A DNA stretch of 64,000 nucleotides from Siminovitchia terrae. Lineage in GTDB: Bacteria > Bacillota > Bacilli > Bacillales > Bacillaceae_C. Numbering within the stretch: the first letter of the stretch is position 1; the number at the start of each line of letters is the position of its first letter. The notes below the pieces were generated by a model. It was not told where the DNA came from. It saw only the letters and a list, made by a program, of their open reading frames with translations, and made no database searches. Below, one piece after another: positions 7,239 through 16,521 of this stretch. A program made the translations under genes and the position numbers. The stretch lies in the NCBI RefSeq assembly GCF_003605405.2, contig NZ_QYTW02000003.1, positions 186,001 through 250,000 of the forward strand. The letters run 5' to 3'.

Positions 7239-8516
7239 CTACACTTCCATCTCAAATAAAACTTTTTGTAAAAAGTCGGTAAACCCTTCTTCATCCTTTT
7301 CTTCTACAAAAGTATTTTTGCCGGAATTTTGATCCGATTCAGGCTGCTCCTGGTCGCTCCTCCTACGATCTTGACTGTTGTAGCTTTCAAGACCCTCCTG
7401 AAAGGAAATATCTACTTTATCCACCTGAATATTCTGTTGGACAAAAGCCTGCCTTAGTTGATGAATCTGCGAGTCTAGCATATCTTTTGCCATACTTGTG
7501 GATGTCAGAACCCGCGCAATCATAGCACCGTCCTTTTGTGTTAGTTCTATCCTGAGTGAGCCGAGATGTTCGGGATACAGGCGGATTGTCATACTTTTAG
7601 TTTGAAGCCCCTGACTGAAATGGGATTTTTGTAAAACTGTTGTAAATTGTCTTACGAGCTCTCTTGCTTTCCTTTCATTGGAGCTTGTTTCGGTAAGGCG
7701 GACTATGACTTCTTCCGTTTCGTTTCTGTTCACGTTTGATGCTTGAACGGTATTTGAATCTGACTTGGTTTGCAGATTTCTGGTATCGTCGTTAATTTTC
7801 TCAGCGCCCTTAGTCAATGAGGGTACCCGAGAAGTGCTCTCTTTTGCAAAATTCACAGTTTCTAAACGAATCGATCCCGTTTTTTCCTCTTTTGTTTCTG
7901 CGTTCTCCGTATTGACCATAAATTGCCAAGGAGTGTCTTTTATCAACTGCTTGTCACTGTTCTCAGACTTTATATCCCATCGGGTGGGCATGCTCTGTTT
8001 CACAGGTAATTGTCCAGTGACTAGAAAAAGAGGTTCGCCGTTCTTTTGAAAATTAGATGTCGTAGATGCGTTCTGTTCCAGCACATAGGTTAACTCCTTT
8101 AATGCTGAATCCAGCTCTCCGGTATCTATTTCAGCATGAGAATCAAGCTGTTCAAATCCCAACATGATCTGTTTCAAAACAGGTTCCAAGTCCACTGCTA
8201 CTTTCGGGAGTTCAGTCTCCTTTAAATCTTCCAGCAAATGAATTGCCTCCTGTAAAAGTTCCTGTTCATCCTCATCCGGGTCAGATTCACCTTTTTCCTG
8301 TAGTCCTTTCAAAGCCTCCAAAACATTTGTCAATAGCTCGATCAAGCTAGTATTTTCCTCAGCTGCATCCATTGCTTCATTTGCAGGTTCAGACTGAAAA
8401 CTTTGAAGTTTCAAATTCAGAATATCTCCAAATAGGCCGTTTCCCTGCCCGTTCTTTTTTTCAGGCTGGTTCACCATTCCAAGGTTGAGAGAAGCCTCAA
8501 ATATAGGTATCCTCAC
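7239..8516 (-). CDS. fliK: Flagellar hook-length control protein FliK
   Basis: A 425-residue protein with a long, poorly conserved N-terminal two thirds rich in Glu, Gln, Ser and Asn, and a C-terminal hook-length control domain containing MTIRLYPEHLGSLRIELTQ, the FliK signature (PxxLGxxxV/IxL) recognised by FlhB. FliK measures the hook and triggers the change to filament export. The GTG start lies ten bases after GGGGAG. It sits between ylxF and flgD, as in B. subtilis. Confidence 0.88.
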   Translation of the reverse strand: MRIPIFEASLNLGMVNQPEKKNGQGNGLFGDILNLKLQSFQSEPANEAMDAAEENTSLIELLTNVLEALKGLQEKGESDPDEDEQELLQEAIHLLEDLKETELPKVAVDLEPVLKQIMLGFEQLDSHAEIDTGELDSALKELTYVLEQNASTTSNFQKNGEPLFLVTGQLPVKQSMPTRWDIKSENSDKQLIKDTPWQFMVNTENAETKEEKTGSIRLETVNFAKESTSRVPSLTKGAEKINDDTRNLQTKSDSNTVQASNVNRNETEEVIVRLTETSSNERKARELVRQFTTVLQKSHFSQGLQTKSMTIRLYPEHLGSLRIELTQKDGAMIARVLTSTSMAKDMLDSQIHQLRQAFVQQNIQVDKVDISFQEGLESYNSQDRRRSDQEQPESDQNSGKNTFVEEKDEEGFTDFLQKVLFEMEV

Positions 8517-8522
8517 TTTTGT

Positions 8523-9128
8523 TTATCTCCCCTCGGCTGTTCTCACAGCTAGCATCTGAGTATAGCCTGCCGCTTTTTCAGGCGGCATCTTTTCCATGAT
8601 TCTTGCCAGCGGTTCGGAGCCAAGGCTCGATAAGATGTTAACAGCTTCTTCATCTTTCATTTCCACAATGATGGAAGCTGCCCGCTTGGGCATCATTGTT
8701 TCATAAACTGCCACGATTTCATTCATCTCTCGCTTCTTATCGTTCTCCACTTGGCTGTTTTCTTCAATGGTCGTTTCCAACCTTTTCTTATCTTGGTTTA
8801 GGAGATCTATTTCAGACTCTTTTTCTTCTACTTTTCTTTCTAACCGGCTGATTTTCGCATTTTTTTCTTCAATTTGAGCTTGAAGCTTCACGATGGCTTC
8901 ATTGTGTTCATCAATGCTCACCGTCTCTTTTCCACCGAGGATAGAGGATACAACCGGAATCTTTCCTCCGATTTCCTTCGCTTTTTCATATACATTCACT
9001 CCGGTAAGCGTAGCAGCTAGCAAGGTGAGAAAAAGTATGATCAGAAGCGGGATTATTACCCATGTAAAAAGCTTTTGAAAAAGACCTGTTTTCTTATTAT
9101 CTTTTTGCGTATCTTCAATACTAGCCAC
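8523..9128 (-). CDS. ylxF: MotE/YlxF-type flagellar operon protein
   Basis: 201 residues: a basic N-terminus, one membrane helix at about 22-42, a long coiled coil (about 70-135, rich in Glu, Lys and Leu), and a C-terminal MgtE-N-like fold (about 145-195, with MMPKRAASIIVEMKDEEAV). This layout is that of B. subtilis YlxF and the chaperone MotE, proposed to help stator or basal-body assembly. The start is GTG. It lies between fliJ and fliK. Its role here is inferred from family and position. Confidence 0.85.
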   Translation of the reverse strand: MASIEDTQKDNKKTGLFQKLFTWVIIPLLIILFLTLLAATLTGVNVYEKAKEIGGKIPVVSSILGGKETVSIDEHNEAIVKLQAQIEEKNAKISRLERKVEEKESEIDLLNQDKKRLETTIEENSQVENDKKREMNEIVAVYETMMPKRAASIIVEMKDEEAVNILSSLGSEPLARIMEKMPPEKAAGYTQMLAVRTAEGR

Positions 9129-9136
9129 CTTGTCAC

Positions 9137-9583
9137 CTAATTTCCTTTTCGATGTTGAAATTGTATGGCTGCTATTTCATCCATTTGGTTATTTTCATAG
9201 TTACTAGCCCACTGTTGAAAATACTCATAGCTTTTATCTTTTATTTTTTCGTATTTTTTTACTTCGATATTACTTTCGAGAAGCTTCTCTTCCCAATATT
9301 TCATCTCATTCCGTGTCGAGATGACCTGTTTCTGCCAATAATTGATCGTTTCTTCAAGATTATGAACGAAAACCTGATTATGCCTAATCTTTTGAATGGA
9401 AAAGCCTGTTTCCAATTTCTCTGACTGAAATTTTTCCAGGACCTCTTTTTTCTTCAACAGTTCATATAATTTTTGGGCAGCACGCTCAAATTGACGAACC
9501 GACTCTTCGTAAAGTGAAAAGGTCTCTTCTTTTTCTCTTTCTTTGAGCGTCAATATATGCTGGAATTTATAATTAAATTTCAA
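9137..9583 (-). CDS. fliJ: Flagellar export chaperone FliJ
   Basis: 148 residues, almost entirely alpha-helical coiled coil, beginning MKFNYKFQHILTLKEREKEE, typical of FliJ. FliJ docks on the FliI hexamer and links it to the FlhA gate, and carries export chaperones. The start is a TTG that overlaps the fliI stop as TTGA, so the pair is translationally coupled. The length and the position after fliI agree with B. subtilis. Confidence 0.9.
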   Translation of the reverse strand: MKFNYKFQHILTLKEREKEETFSLYEESVRQFERAAQKLYELLKKKEVLEKFQSEKLETGFSIQKIRHNQVFVHNLEETINYWQKQVISTRNEMKYWEEKLLESNIEVKKYEKIKDKSYEYFQQWASNYENNQMDEIAAIQFQHRKGN

Positions 9584-10905
9584 CGAAATTCACCCGTTTC
9601 TGCTAAATTGATCAAAGACTGGATACTTTTTCCCTTCGTCGCTTTCTCGTGAGTCCCTTGCTGCAAAAATTTTATGATTTCCGGCTGATAATCAATCGCT
9701 TCATCAATTTCTTTGGAAGCACCTTTCTTATAGGCGCCAATATTAATCAAATCTTCTGCATTCACATATGTACTCATATAATTCCTAATTGTATTAGCGG
9801 CCGTCTGATGTTCAGGTACGGCAAGATGGTTCATGAGCCTGCTGACACTCTTTAGCACATTAATCGCAGGATAATGACCTTTGTTTGCCAAAGAGCGGTC
9901 AAGAACGATATGCCCGTCCAAAATCCCCCGGACCGTGTCGGCGATTGGCTCATTCATGTCATCACCATCCACAAGTACAGTATAAAAAGCCGTGATTGAC
10001 CCTAGCGGACTTGTCCCTGTTCTTTCAAGAAGGCGGGGCAGTAAAGCGAATACGGAAGGAGTATATCCCCTTGTGGCGGGCGGCTCGCCGACAGCCAGCC
10101 CTACTTCCCTTTGGCTCATAGCAACCCTTGTGACTGAATCCATCAAGAGATTTACTTTACAACCTAAATCCCTAAAATATTCAGCTATCGCCGTTGCCGT
10201 AAAAGCTCCTTTTATTCTCATAAGCGCAGGCTGATCTGAAGTTGAAGCCACTAAGATCGACTTTTTTAGCCCTTCAGGTCCAAGGTCATTTTCCAGAAAC
10301 TCCTTGACTTCCCTTCCGCGCTCTCCGATTAGTGCAATTACGTTGATATCTGCTGTCGTATTTCGCGCAATCATGCCAAGCAACGTACTTTTTCCTACGC
10401 CACTTCCCGCAAAAATTCCCATCCGCTGTCCGTTTCCGACTGTAAGCATGCTATCAATCGCCCTAACCCCTACTTCGAGCTGCTCCGAAATCGGAGGCCT
10501 TGTCAATGGATTGGGCGGGTCACAATCGATTTGCACTGTTTCCATGCCACGGGGGATGACTGATTCATCCATCGGATTCCCTAGCGCATCCACAACCTTA
10601 CCGATCATTTCAGGACCGACATGCACCTCCAACGGTTTTCCTGTTGATTCAACGAGGCTTCCGGGAGCAATGTCTAATAAATTGGTATAGGGCATTAAAA
10701 TCAAATGCTTCCCTTTAAATCCGACAACCTCTGCCATGACAGTACGGCTGTTTGCCGAATCTCCCGTATGTATAAGGCAAACATCCCCGATGGAACTTTC
10801 GGGTCCAAATGACTCAATCATGAGACCCACAACCTTAATCACTTTCCCATACTTTTTAAGGGGATTGATATTTTTTATATGAGGTAGGAGCTCTTGAGCC
10901 TTCAT
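9580..10905 (-). CDS. fliI: Flagellum-specific export ATPase FliI
   Basis: 441 residues, homologous to the F1 beta subunit. The Walker A loop GIFAGSGVGKSTLLGMIA is at about residues 165-182; VNLLMDSVTRVAMSQREVGL is the Walker B region, and GYTPSVFALLPRLLERTG is conserved in FliI. It energises unfolding and entry of flagellar export substrates together with the proton motive force. The gene overlaps fliH upstream and fliJ downstream by four bases each. The N-terminus shows no truncation. Confidence 0.97.
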   Translation of the reverse strand: MKAQELLPHIKNINPLKKYGKVIKVVGLMIESFGPESSIGDVCLIHTGDSANSRTVMAEVVGFKGKHLILMPYTNLLDIAPGSLVESTGKPLEVHVGPEMIGKVVDALGNPMDESVIPRGMETVQIDCDPPNPLTRPPISEQLEVGVRAIDSMLTVGNGQRMGIFAGSGVGKSTLLGMIARNTTADINVIALIGERGREVKEFLENDLGPEGLKKSILVASTSDQPALMRIKGAFTATAIAEYFRDLGCKVNLLMDSVTRVAMSQREVGLAVGEPPATRGYTPSVFALLPRLLERTGTSPLGSITAFYTVLVDGDDMNEPIADTVRGILDGHIVLDRSLANKGHYPAINVLKSVSRLMNHLAVPEHQTAANTIRNYMSTYVNAEDLINIGAYKKGASKEIDEAIDYQPEIIKFLQQGTHEKATKGKSIQSLINLAETGEFR

Positions 10906-11675
10906 TTTCTCTGTTCAGCGGTAAGGAGCTCCGCTAGCCTTTCTTTCAACTCGGTCAGTTGGCTATCGATACCGGCATTGATCCTGATTGTTTCACATTC
11001 TACGATACAATCATTCTCATTTAATTCCTCATTTGGATAAATATAACATTGTACTTCTCGCGGAAAAACAGATTTCAATACATTTCTGGATGAAACAAGC
11101 AGATGAAACTTGGATGGGTGCACAAAAATCTCAATTTCTTTTTCATTTTTCAGTTCAACAAGTGCCTTTTTTACAACACCTACGAATTTTTCAGGTTCTT
11201 CAGAGAGTATGGACCCCAGGATAGATTCTGTACTTGCCATAGCCAAATCCAGAATGGTCCGCTCTGCTTGGACAGTGTATGTTTGAGAGTCCATTTTGGC
11301 CTCATTGATTGTGTTGACAGCCATTTCTATCAAGCTTTTATACTCATTTTCCCCTGCTGTTCTTCCTTCTTCCAGCCCACTTTGATATCCTTCGTTCCAC
11401 GCTTCTTCGGACAACCTTCTTTTTTCGTCGTCCCAAAGATTCCTTTCCTCTTGAATGTCATTTCTTAAAAGTTCCGCTTTTTGTGAGGCATCTTCGATTA
11501 TTTGTTCTGCTTTTGCTTCTGCGATTGCTATCAGTTCTTTGACTTTTGATTCAATTAAAGGATCTATAGCTCCCTGTTCACAGTCAGGCTTTTCTACAAT
11601 TCGTGGCATGATCACCTTTGAACCGGTCAAAACCCGATCCGAATGAAGCTTGATGATGTTAGACAATGATTTCAT
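10902..11675 (-). CDS. fliH: Flagellar assembly protein FliH
   Basis: FliH is the stator-like regulator of FliI, resembling the b and delta subunits of ATP synthase. The N-terminal half is charged and forms a coiled coil; the middle contains repeated Gly-rich spacing (EAWNEGYQSGLEEGRTAGEN); the C-terminal FliH/HrpE domain starts near YTVQAERTILDLAMASTE. Start given at ATG (MKSLSNIIKLHSDR), but GGAGGGG ends directly against that codon, so a TTG three codons on (11666) is an equal or better candidate. It overlaps fliG by 17 bases. Confidence 0.88.
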   Translation of the reverse strand: MKSLSNIIKLHSDRVLTGSKVIMPRIVEKPDCEQGAIDPLIESKVKELIAIAEAKAEQIIEDASQKAELLRNDIQEERNLWDDEKRRLSEEAWNEGYQSGLEEGRTAGENEYKSLIEMAVNTINEAKMDSQTYTVQAERTILDLAMASTESILGSILSEEPEKFVGVVKKALVELKNEKEIEIFVHPSKFHLLVSSRNVLKSVFPREVQCYIYPNEELNENDCIVECETIRINAGIDSQLTELKERLAELLTAEQRK

Positions 11676-12666
11676 CCCCTCCGCGGGCAAGGATAATTTC
11701 TCCCGCATCTTCCAGTCGGCGGATAATAGCCACAATATTTGATTGAGCTTCCTCAATTTCACGCAAACGTACAGGCCCCATCAATTCGATTTCTTCCTGC
11801 ATCGTCACCGCCATCCTAGTGGACATATTGTTGAAGATGGTTTCCTTCACTTCGTCACTGGCCACTCTAAGCGCCAGCATTAAGTCATCACTGTCACATT
11901 CCCTAATCACACGCTGAATGGAAAGATTATCCAAGATAACGATGTCTTCAAAGACAAACATCCTTTCCCTGATATCCTCTGCAAGTCCGGGATCTTGGAT
12001 GCCAAGAGTATCAAGAATGGTTTTCTCAGTTGCGCGGTCAACCCCTTGAAGGACCTGCACAATCGATTCGATACCGCCACTTTGGGAATAATCGTCCGTA
12101 ACAGTAGCAGACAGCTTTCTTTTAAGTATTTCTTCAACTTCACGGATAACATCTGGAGATGTCCCATCCATTACAGCGATCCTTCTCGCAATATCAGCTT
12201 GTGTATCATTCGGAAGCTCTGATAAAATTTGTCCAGCCTTTTCCGGATCCAGATACGAGAGGACCAACGCAATTGTCTGTGGGTGCTCATTTTGAATAAA
12301 ATGTAAAATTTGCCCCGCATCAGCCCTTTTTGCAAAATCAAATGGGCGGACTTGCAATGAAGCGTTGAGCTTTTTCAGCATTTTCGAAGCCTCTTCGTAA
12401 CCGAATGCCTTTTCCAACACCACTTTGGCGTAGTCCAAACCGCCTTGCGTAATATATTTTTGGGCAAGGGCGATGTGATGAAATTCATTGACAACCCTGT
12501 CTTTTCTTTCAGGCGTCACGTTTCTAAGACTGGAAATTTCCATCGTCAGTTTTTCTACTTCTTTTTCTGTCAACTGTTTATAAATTTTTGAAGCAGTATC
12601 GGGACCAAGAGAAATGAGAAGTACTGCGGCCTTTTGAAGGGCTGACATTTTTTGTTTTTTTTCCAT
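11659..12666 (-). CDS. fliG: Flagellar motor switch protein FliG
   Basis: FliG forms the C-ring layer that contacts the MotA stator and converts ion flow to torque. Start at MEKKQKMSALQKAAVLL: GGAGGAG stands about nine bases upstream and the preceding in-frame residues are not FliG-like. The armadillo middle domain carries EHPQTIALVLSYLDPEKAG; the C-terminal domain holds the charged torque helix near DDLMLALRVASDEVKETIF. 335 residues, normal. It overlaps fliH and follows fliF by four bases. Confidence 0.96.
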   Translation of the reverse strand: MEKKQKMSALQKAAVLLISLGPDTASKIYKQLTEKEVEKLTMEISSLRNVTPERKDRVVNEFHHIALAQKYITQGGLDYAKVVLEKAFGYEEASKMLKKLNASLQVRPFDFAKRADAGQILHFIQNEHPQTIALVLSYLDPEKAGQILSELPNDTQADIARRIAVMDGTSPDVIREVEEILKRKLSATVTDDYSQSGGIESIVQVLQGVDRATEKTILDTLGIQDPGLAEDIRERMFVFEDIVILDNLSIQRVIRECDSDDLMLALRVASDEVKETIFNNMSTRMAVTMQEEIELMGPVRLREIEEAQSNIVAIIRRLEDAGEIILARGGDEIIV

Positions 12667-12670
12667 TTCT

Positions 12671-14284
12671 CTAAATCTCCTCCTCGTCTTCAGCAAGCCA
12701 TGTGCGCAGCAAGCTAGCAAATTGTTCCGGGTTCTCTTTCGCTAATTCTTCAAGCTGCTCCCGGCTCTCAGCTGCTTTTTGTGCAGCGAGTTCTTCCATA
12801 GACGGTCGTGGAGGCTCTTCCGGCTTATTTTCTGTGATTTCAAGTGCTTCTTCAAACTCAGCTGCTTTTCGTGCTCTTGCCTTTGTCCATAGGAAAATAA
12901 GAACCGCTATGATAGCTAGCAGAAGTCCACCAATGACATATCCCCACCAAGGTAAAATGCTCTTAGATGAAGCTTCTCCACGATCCATATTTCCGTTAAA
13001 CGGTTGTACAGTAACAAGTACCTTTTCATCGATGGCAGCGTCGGAAACATCCGTACCGCTTTCCTTATCAATGGATGTCCTTACGATAGTAGACAATAGT
13101 TGCCTGATATCTTCCCTTCGTTCTTCCGGAAAAGAAGCGGGCTCCTCCGGATCTGGCGGTTCAACCATTACCTGAATACCAAGATCCCGGATTTTATAAG
13201 GGCTTTCCACGATCTCCTTACGAACTTTATTGACTTCATAATTCAGCGTTTCCTCAGACCGTTCATAATCGCCTGAGTTGCCGCTGCCTTCTAAATATTG
13301 GCTTGCTCCACTATCCGCTGGATCGCCGCCTTGCGGAATACCGCCAGCCTGAGCTTCATCACCCGAAAATGTTTCTGTGATTCTTTGAGCACTGATGGCA
13401 ATTCCTCGCATATTTTCTTCATCTACTGGGGTAACAAGGTTCTCCTCCCTGTTTTCTTGGGTAAAATCAATATCTGCAGTAACAGAAGTGATAACCTTAT
13501 CATGTCCCATTAATGTTCCAAGCATCTGCTGTACTTGACGCTGTATATCTCTTTCTAAGCGTTCTTTGATTTTCATTTGCTGATCGATTCCATTGTCGGC
13601 ATAAGAACCATCGTTCAAGTCGAAGTATTCTAAATACTGGTTTCTAATGACAATGTTATCTGTCGGCAAGTTAGGAACACTTTTGGATACAAGGTGGTAC
13701 AGTGATTTGATTTGTTTCTCATTAAAATCATGTCCTGGTTTTGTATGTAGAATGATTGACGCTGATGCTTCCTCATTGTTTTCTTTCACAAAGACACTTT
13801 TTTCCGGCATGGTAATCATTACATTCGCTTCTTCAATTCCATCAATGCTTTTGATTAGAGTTGCCAGTTCATTCTGGGTGGCATCAAGTTTTAAAACATT
13901 GAATTCATTATCTGTCATGCCAAAACCAGCGTTTTCACTGAAGAAAGAGTAGTCAATATTCCCTGATTTTGGGATACCCTCTGCCGCAAGCTCCACCATC
14001 AGATTTTCCGCATTTCCTTCAGGAACCATTATCGTTGTACCGCTCTCCGTGATTTCCGACTTTACTCCCCTAGTGTCGAGCTCTTCTTTAATAGCCCCCG
14101 TCTCGGATGGAGACAAGTTTGTATAAAGAGGAACCATTGTCGTACGAGTCGATAAGATCGTTAGAATAATAATGAATAGCAGTAAAATAATTGCCGATGA
14201 AACAAATACGATCTTTTGTTTTTTTGTTCTTTGCAACCAATACTCTTTCAAATTTGAAAAACGCTTAAACAGTAAATCTTTCAT
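12671..14284 (-). CDS. fliF: Flagellar MS-ring protein FliF
   Basis: 537 residues. A membrane helix at about 25-46 is followed by ring-building motifs of the YscJ/FliF family (TNLSPSETGAIKEELDTRGV), a variable periplasmic loop, and a second helix at about 440-462. The cytoplasmic tail (PSMEELAAQKAAESREQLEE, then PEQFASLLRTWLAEDEEE) binds FliG. FliF is the first ring assembled and houses the export gate. It lies between fliE and fliG as expected, with a 24-base gap to fliE. Confidence 0.96.
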   Translation of the reverse strand: MKDLLFKRFSNLKEYWLQRTKKQKIVFVSSAIILLLFIIILTILSTRTTMVPLYTNLSPSETGAIKEELDTRGVKSEITESGTTIMVPEGNAENLMVELAAEGIPKSGNIDYSFFSENAGFGMTDNEFNVLKLDATQNELATLIKSIDGIEEANVMITMPEKSVFVKENNEEASASIILHTKPGHDFNEKQIKSLYHLVSKSVPNLPTDNIVIRNQYLEYFDLNDGSYADNGIDQQMKIKERLERDIQRQVQQMLGTLMGHDKVITSVTADIDFTQENREENLVTPVDEENMRGIAISAQRITETFSGDEAQAGGIPQGGDPADSGASQYLEGSGNSGDYERSEETLNYEVNKVRKEIVESPYKIRDLGIQVMVEPPDPEEPASFPEERREDIRQLLSTIVRTSIDKESGTDVSDAAIDEKVLVTVQPFNGNMDRGEASSKSILPWWGYVIGGLLLAIIAVLIFLWTKARARKAAEFEEALEITENKPEEPPRPSMEELAAQKAAESREQLEELAKENPEQFASLLRTWLAEDEEEI

Positions 14285-14308
14285 CGATAATCCCCTTAAA
14301 CATTCTGG

Positions 14309-14623
14309 TTACACTTGCATTCGCATGATTTCTTGGTAAGCCTCGACAGCCTTATTCCTAATTTCGAGCGCTGCCTGCATGGATATGGACGCTTTCTGGC
14401 TAGAAACCATCACATCGTGCAAATCTATTTTCTTGCCTTCCGCAAACATTGTGGTTGCTTTGTCGGACTGGATTTGCAGGCTGTTCAAATCCTGGATTGC
14501 ATTTTTAAAATAATCTCCAAAATTATTCCTTTTATTTAAATTTTCAATCTCAATTTGCTTAGAAGCGCCGTTTATTGAAGAAGTACTGGGCAAATGAGAG
14601 ATTATTGGATTGATTTGCATCAT
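14309..14623 (-). CDS. fliE: Flagellar hook-basal body protein FliE
   Basis: 104 residues, the normal FliE size. The C-terminal helix KASISMQAALEIRNKAVEAY followed by QEIMRMQV is diagnostic. FliE joins the MS ring and export gate to the proximal rod. The N-terminal third is low in conservation, as in other species. It starts with tandem ATG codons after a GGGAGG ribosome site and lies 17 bases after flgC. Confidence 0.93.
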   Translation of the reverse strand: MMQINPIISHLPSTSSINGASKQIEIENLNKRNNFGDYFKNAIQDLNSLQIQSDKATTMFAEGKKIDLHDVMVSSQKASISMQAALEIRNKAVEAYQEIMRMQV

Positions 14624-14640
14624 TCACTGCCTCCCGGTAA

Positions 14641-15099
14641 TTATTTTCCAATATCCAATGATTTCATCAGCATCGCTTTAGTGGAGTTGAGTACAGTGAC
14701 ATTTGCTTCATATGATCTTGTTGCACTGATCATATCCACCATCTCGCGAAGCGGATCTACATTTGGTTGATAAACAAATCCATTTTCATCCGCATCAGGA
14801 TGATCTGGGTCATAAACAGATTTGAAAGGTGTTTCGTCTTCCACAATCCTGCTCACCTTTACTCCTGCTGGAGTCCTATTTCCCGATTTTGCGTTCACCG
14901 CTTTATCGAGGGCTGAAGAAAACGAATTTTCATTCGGCTGCATCACAACCATTTTTCTTCTGTAGGGCTGCCATTCTCCATCTACAAGCTTTTCTCTGGT
15001 GGTATCGACATTTGCCATATTGGAGGAAATCACATCCAACCTTAAACGCTGAGCTGTCAATGCGGAGGAAGAAATTCCCATTGAATAGAACATTGTCAC
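14641..15099 (-). CDS. flgC: Flagellar basal-body rod protein FlgC
   Basis: 152 residues; the N-terminus FYSMGISSSALTAQRLRLDV and the following SSNMANVDTT are the rod-protein helix, and the C-terminus ends with the paired helix SATRSYEANVTVLNSTKAML. FlgC is a proximal rod subunit with FlgB and FliE. The GTG start is chosen for AGGGAGG nine bases upstream; an internal ATG two codons later is possible. It starts two bases after the flgB stop. Confidence 0.95.
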   Translation of the reverse strand: MTMFYSMGISSSALTAQRLRLDVISSNMANVDTTREKLVDGEWQPYRRKMVVMQPNENSFSSALDKAVNAKSGNRTPAGVKVSRIVEDETPFKSVYDPDHPDADENGFVYQPNVDPLREMVDMISATRSYEANVTVLNSTKAMLMKSLDIGK

Positions 15100-15101
15100 T
15101 A

Positions 15102-15491
15102 TTACTTTCCTCCCTTAATCACATTTTGTAATAAATTAAATTTTCCGCTTAATCTTTCTGTTAAGACACTGTAATAAATCTGATTTGTTGCAAGATCAGA
15201 CATTTCTTTATCAATATCGACATTGTTCCCATTATGTCCATATTGAGTCCGTCTATCTGATAAGGTAATGCCTTCGTTTTTCTGCCTTTGGCTGTTCATA
15301 TGCCTGGGATCAGTTGTCCGTAATTTCGCAGCAGAAACTGCATCATCAAACACTTTTCCGAAGCTCACTTTCTTGCCCTTATAGTTCGGCGTATCAGCAT
15401 TGGCAATGTTTTGAGCAGTTACTTCATGCTTCAATGCAGAATAATCTAAAGAACGTTCTATCGTTTGAAAACTGCCAGAGAAGAGATTCAA
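15102..15491 (-). CDS. flgB: Flagellar basal-body rod protein FlgB
   Basis: First gene of the fla/che operon. I place the start at a TTG preceded by AGGTG with six-base spacing; it gives 129 residues beginning NLFSGSFQTIERSLDY, the usual length and N-terminus, whereas upstream in-frame codons add unrelated basic residues. The motif VTAQNIANADTPNYKGKKVSF is the rod-protein signature. FlgB forms the proximal rod with FlgC. Confidence 0.92.
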   Translation of the reverse strand: MNLFSGSFQTIERSLDYSALKHEVTAQNIANADTPNYKGKKVSFGKVFDDAVSAAKLRTTDPRHMNSQRQKNEGITLSDRRTQYGHNGNNVDIDKEMSDLATNQIYYSVLTERLSGKFNLLQNVIKGGK

Positions 15492-15559
15492 ATTTAGCAC
15501 CTGCCATTTTTTTCTTTTTCCTAAACTATCCACTATTGTAATCTCTTTGTCATACCACG

Positions 15560-15588
15560 TCTATACATACCGAGAAAAACTTGGTGAA
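15560..15588 (-). promoter_or_regulatory. Candidate SigA-type promoter of the fla/che operon
   Basis: On the minus strand TTCACC and TATAGA are separated by 17 bases, about 70 bases upstream of flgB. Each box matches four of six consensus positions, so this is moderate. It lies in the right place, downstream of the codY terminator. I did not find a convincing SigD promoter (TAAA with GCCGATAA) in this gap. Confidence 0.35.
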
Positions 15589-15637
15589 TTTTCGATGAAA
15601 AAGTCGAAAAATGATTCTTTAGACCTATTAATGCACC

Positions 15638-15675
15638 AAAAAGAACGTCCGAAGAGGACTTCGAACGTTCTTTTT
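15638..15675. terminator. Bidirectional-looking terminator after codY
   Basis: Arms AAAAAGAACGT-C-CGAAG and CTTCG-A-ACGTTCTTTTT form a long stem with one internal mismatch and a four-base AGGA loop, with T-runs on both strands. It begins about 15 bases after the codY stop and separates the codY operon from the fla/che operon. Confidence 0.85.
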
Positions 15676-15690
15676 GTTACATATATTAAT

Positions 15691-16470
15691 TTAGTTTGAT
15701 TTTAACTTTTCCAATTCAACAAGAAACTTGGAGTTCAACACTTTGATATAAGTACCTTTCATTCCAAGCGACCGCGATTCGATTACACCAGCACTTTCCA
15801 ATTTTCTAAGCGCGTTGACAATAACTGATCTTGTAATACCAACCCGGTCAGCAATTTTTGAAGCAACAAGCAGCCCTTCTGTTCCATTGAGCTCTTCGAA
15901 AATATGTTCAATTGCTTCTAATTCACTATACGAAAGAGAGCTGATCGCCATTTGTACAACAGCTTTACTGCGCGCTTCCTCTTCGATTTCTTCAGCTTTT
16001 TCACGAAGAATTTCCATACCAACCACTGTAGCGCCGTATTCAGCAAGAATTAAATCATCATTATCAAATTCCTGCTCAAGCCTTGCCAAAAGCAATGTCC
16101 CTAGTCTTTCACCGCCACCGATAATTGGCACGATTGTTGTTAAGCCCGTTGCAAACAAATCTTTATTTTCTACTGGAAAAGCTGAATATTCACTGTTCAC
16201 GTCGATGTTTGAAGAAGTTTCAGAAACATTGAACAGGCTCTTTGTGTAGTCTTCCGGGAACTGGCGTTCCTCAAGCATATTTTTCATTCTGTCATTTTCA
16301 ATTTGCTGGCGAACAGAATAGCCAAGCACTTTCCCTTTTCTGCTCAATACATATACGTTAGCCTCAATAACATCAGATAATATTTCAGCCATTTCCTTAA
16401 AATTTACTGGTTTTCCTGCAGCTTTTTGCAGCATCGCATTGATAGTTCTAGTCCTTGTTAATAGTTCCAT
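15691..16470 (-). CDS. codY: GTP-sensing global transcriptional repressor CodY
   Basis: 259 residues, the exact family size. An N-terminal GAF domain (about 1-155) senses branched-chain amino acids, and a winged helix-turn-helix at about 195-250 ([20 protein letters not shown], then [20 protein letters not shown]) binds DNA. CodY represses amino-acid uptake and synthesis, motility and competence genes when nutrients are plentiful; in B. subtilis it represses the adjacent flagellar operon. It is last in trmFO-xerC-hslV-hslU-codY. Confidence 0.98.
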   Translation of the reverse strand: MELLTRTRTINAMLQKAAGKPVNFKEMAEILSDVIEANVYVLSRKGKVLGYSVRQQIENDRMKNMLEERQFPEDYTKSLFNVSETSSNIDVNSEYSAFPVENKDLFATGLTTIVPIIGGGERLGTLLLARLEQEFDNDDLILAEYGATVVGMEILREKAEEIEEEARSKAVVQMAISSLSYSELEAIEHIFEELNGTEGLLVASKIADRVGITRSVIVNALRKLESAGVIESRSLGMKGTYIKVLNSKFLVELEKLKSN

Positions 16471-16521
16471 TGTTTCTCCTCCTAAATTATTAAAAACTTA
16501 CAACGATTGTTGACACATTTT

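Noticed and set aside
12667-12720. N-terminal extension of fliG
   Set aside because: It overlaps the end of fliF and lacks FliG similarity; the internal ATG has a clear GGAGGAG site.
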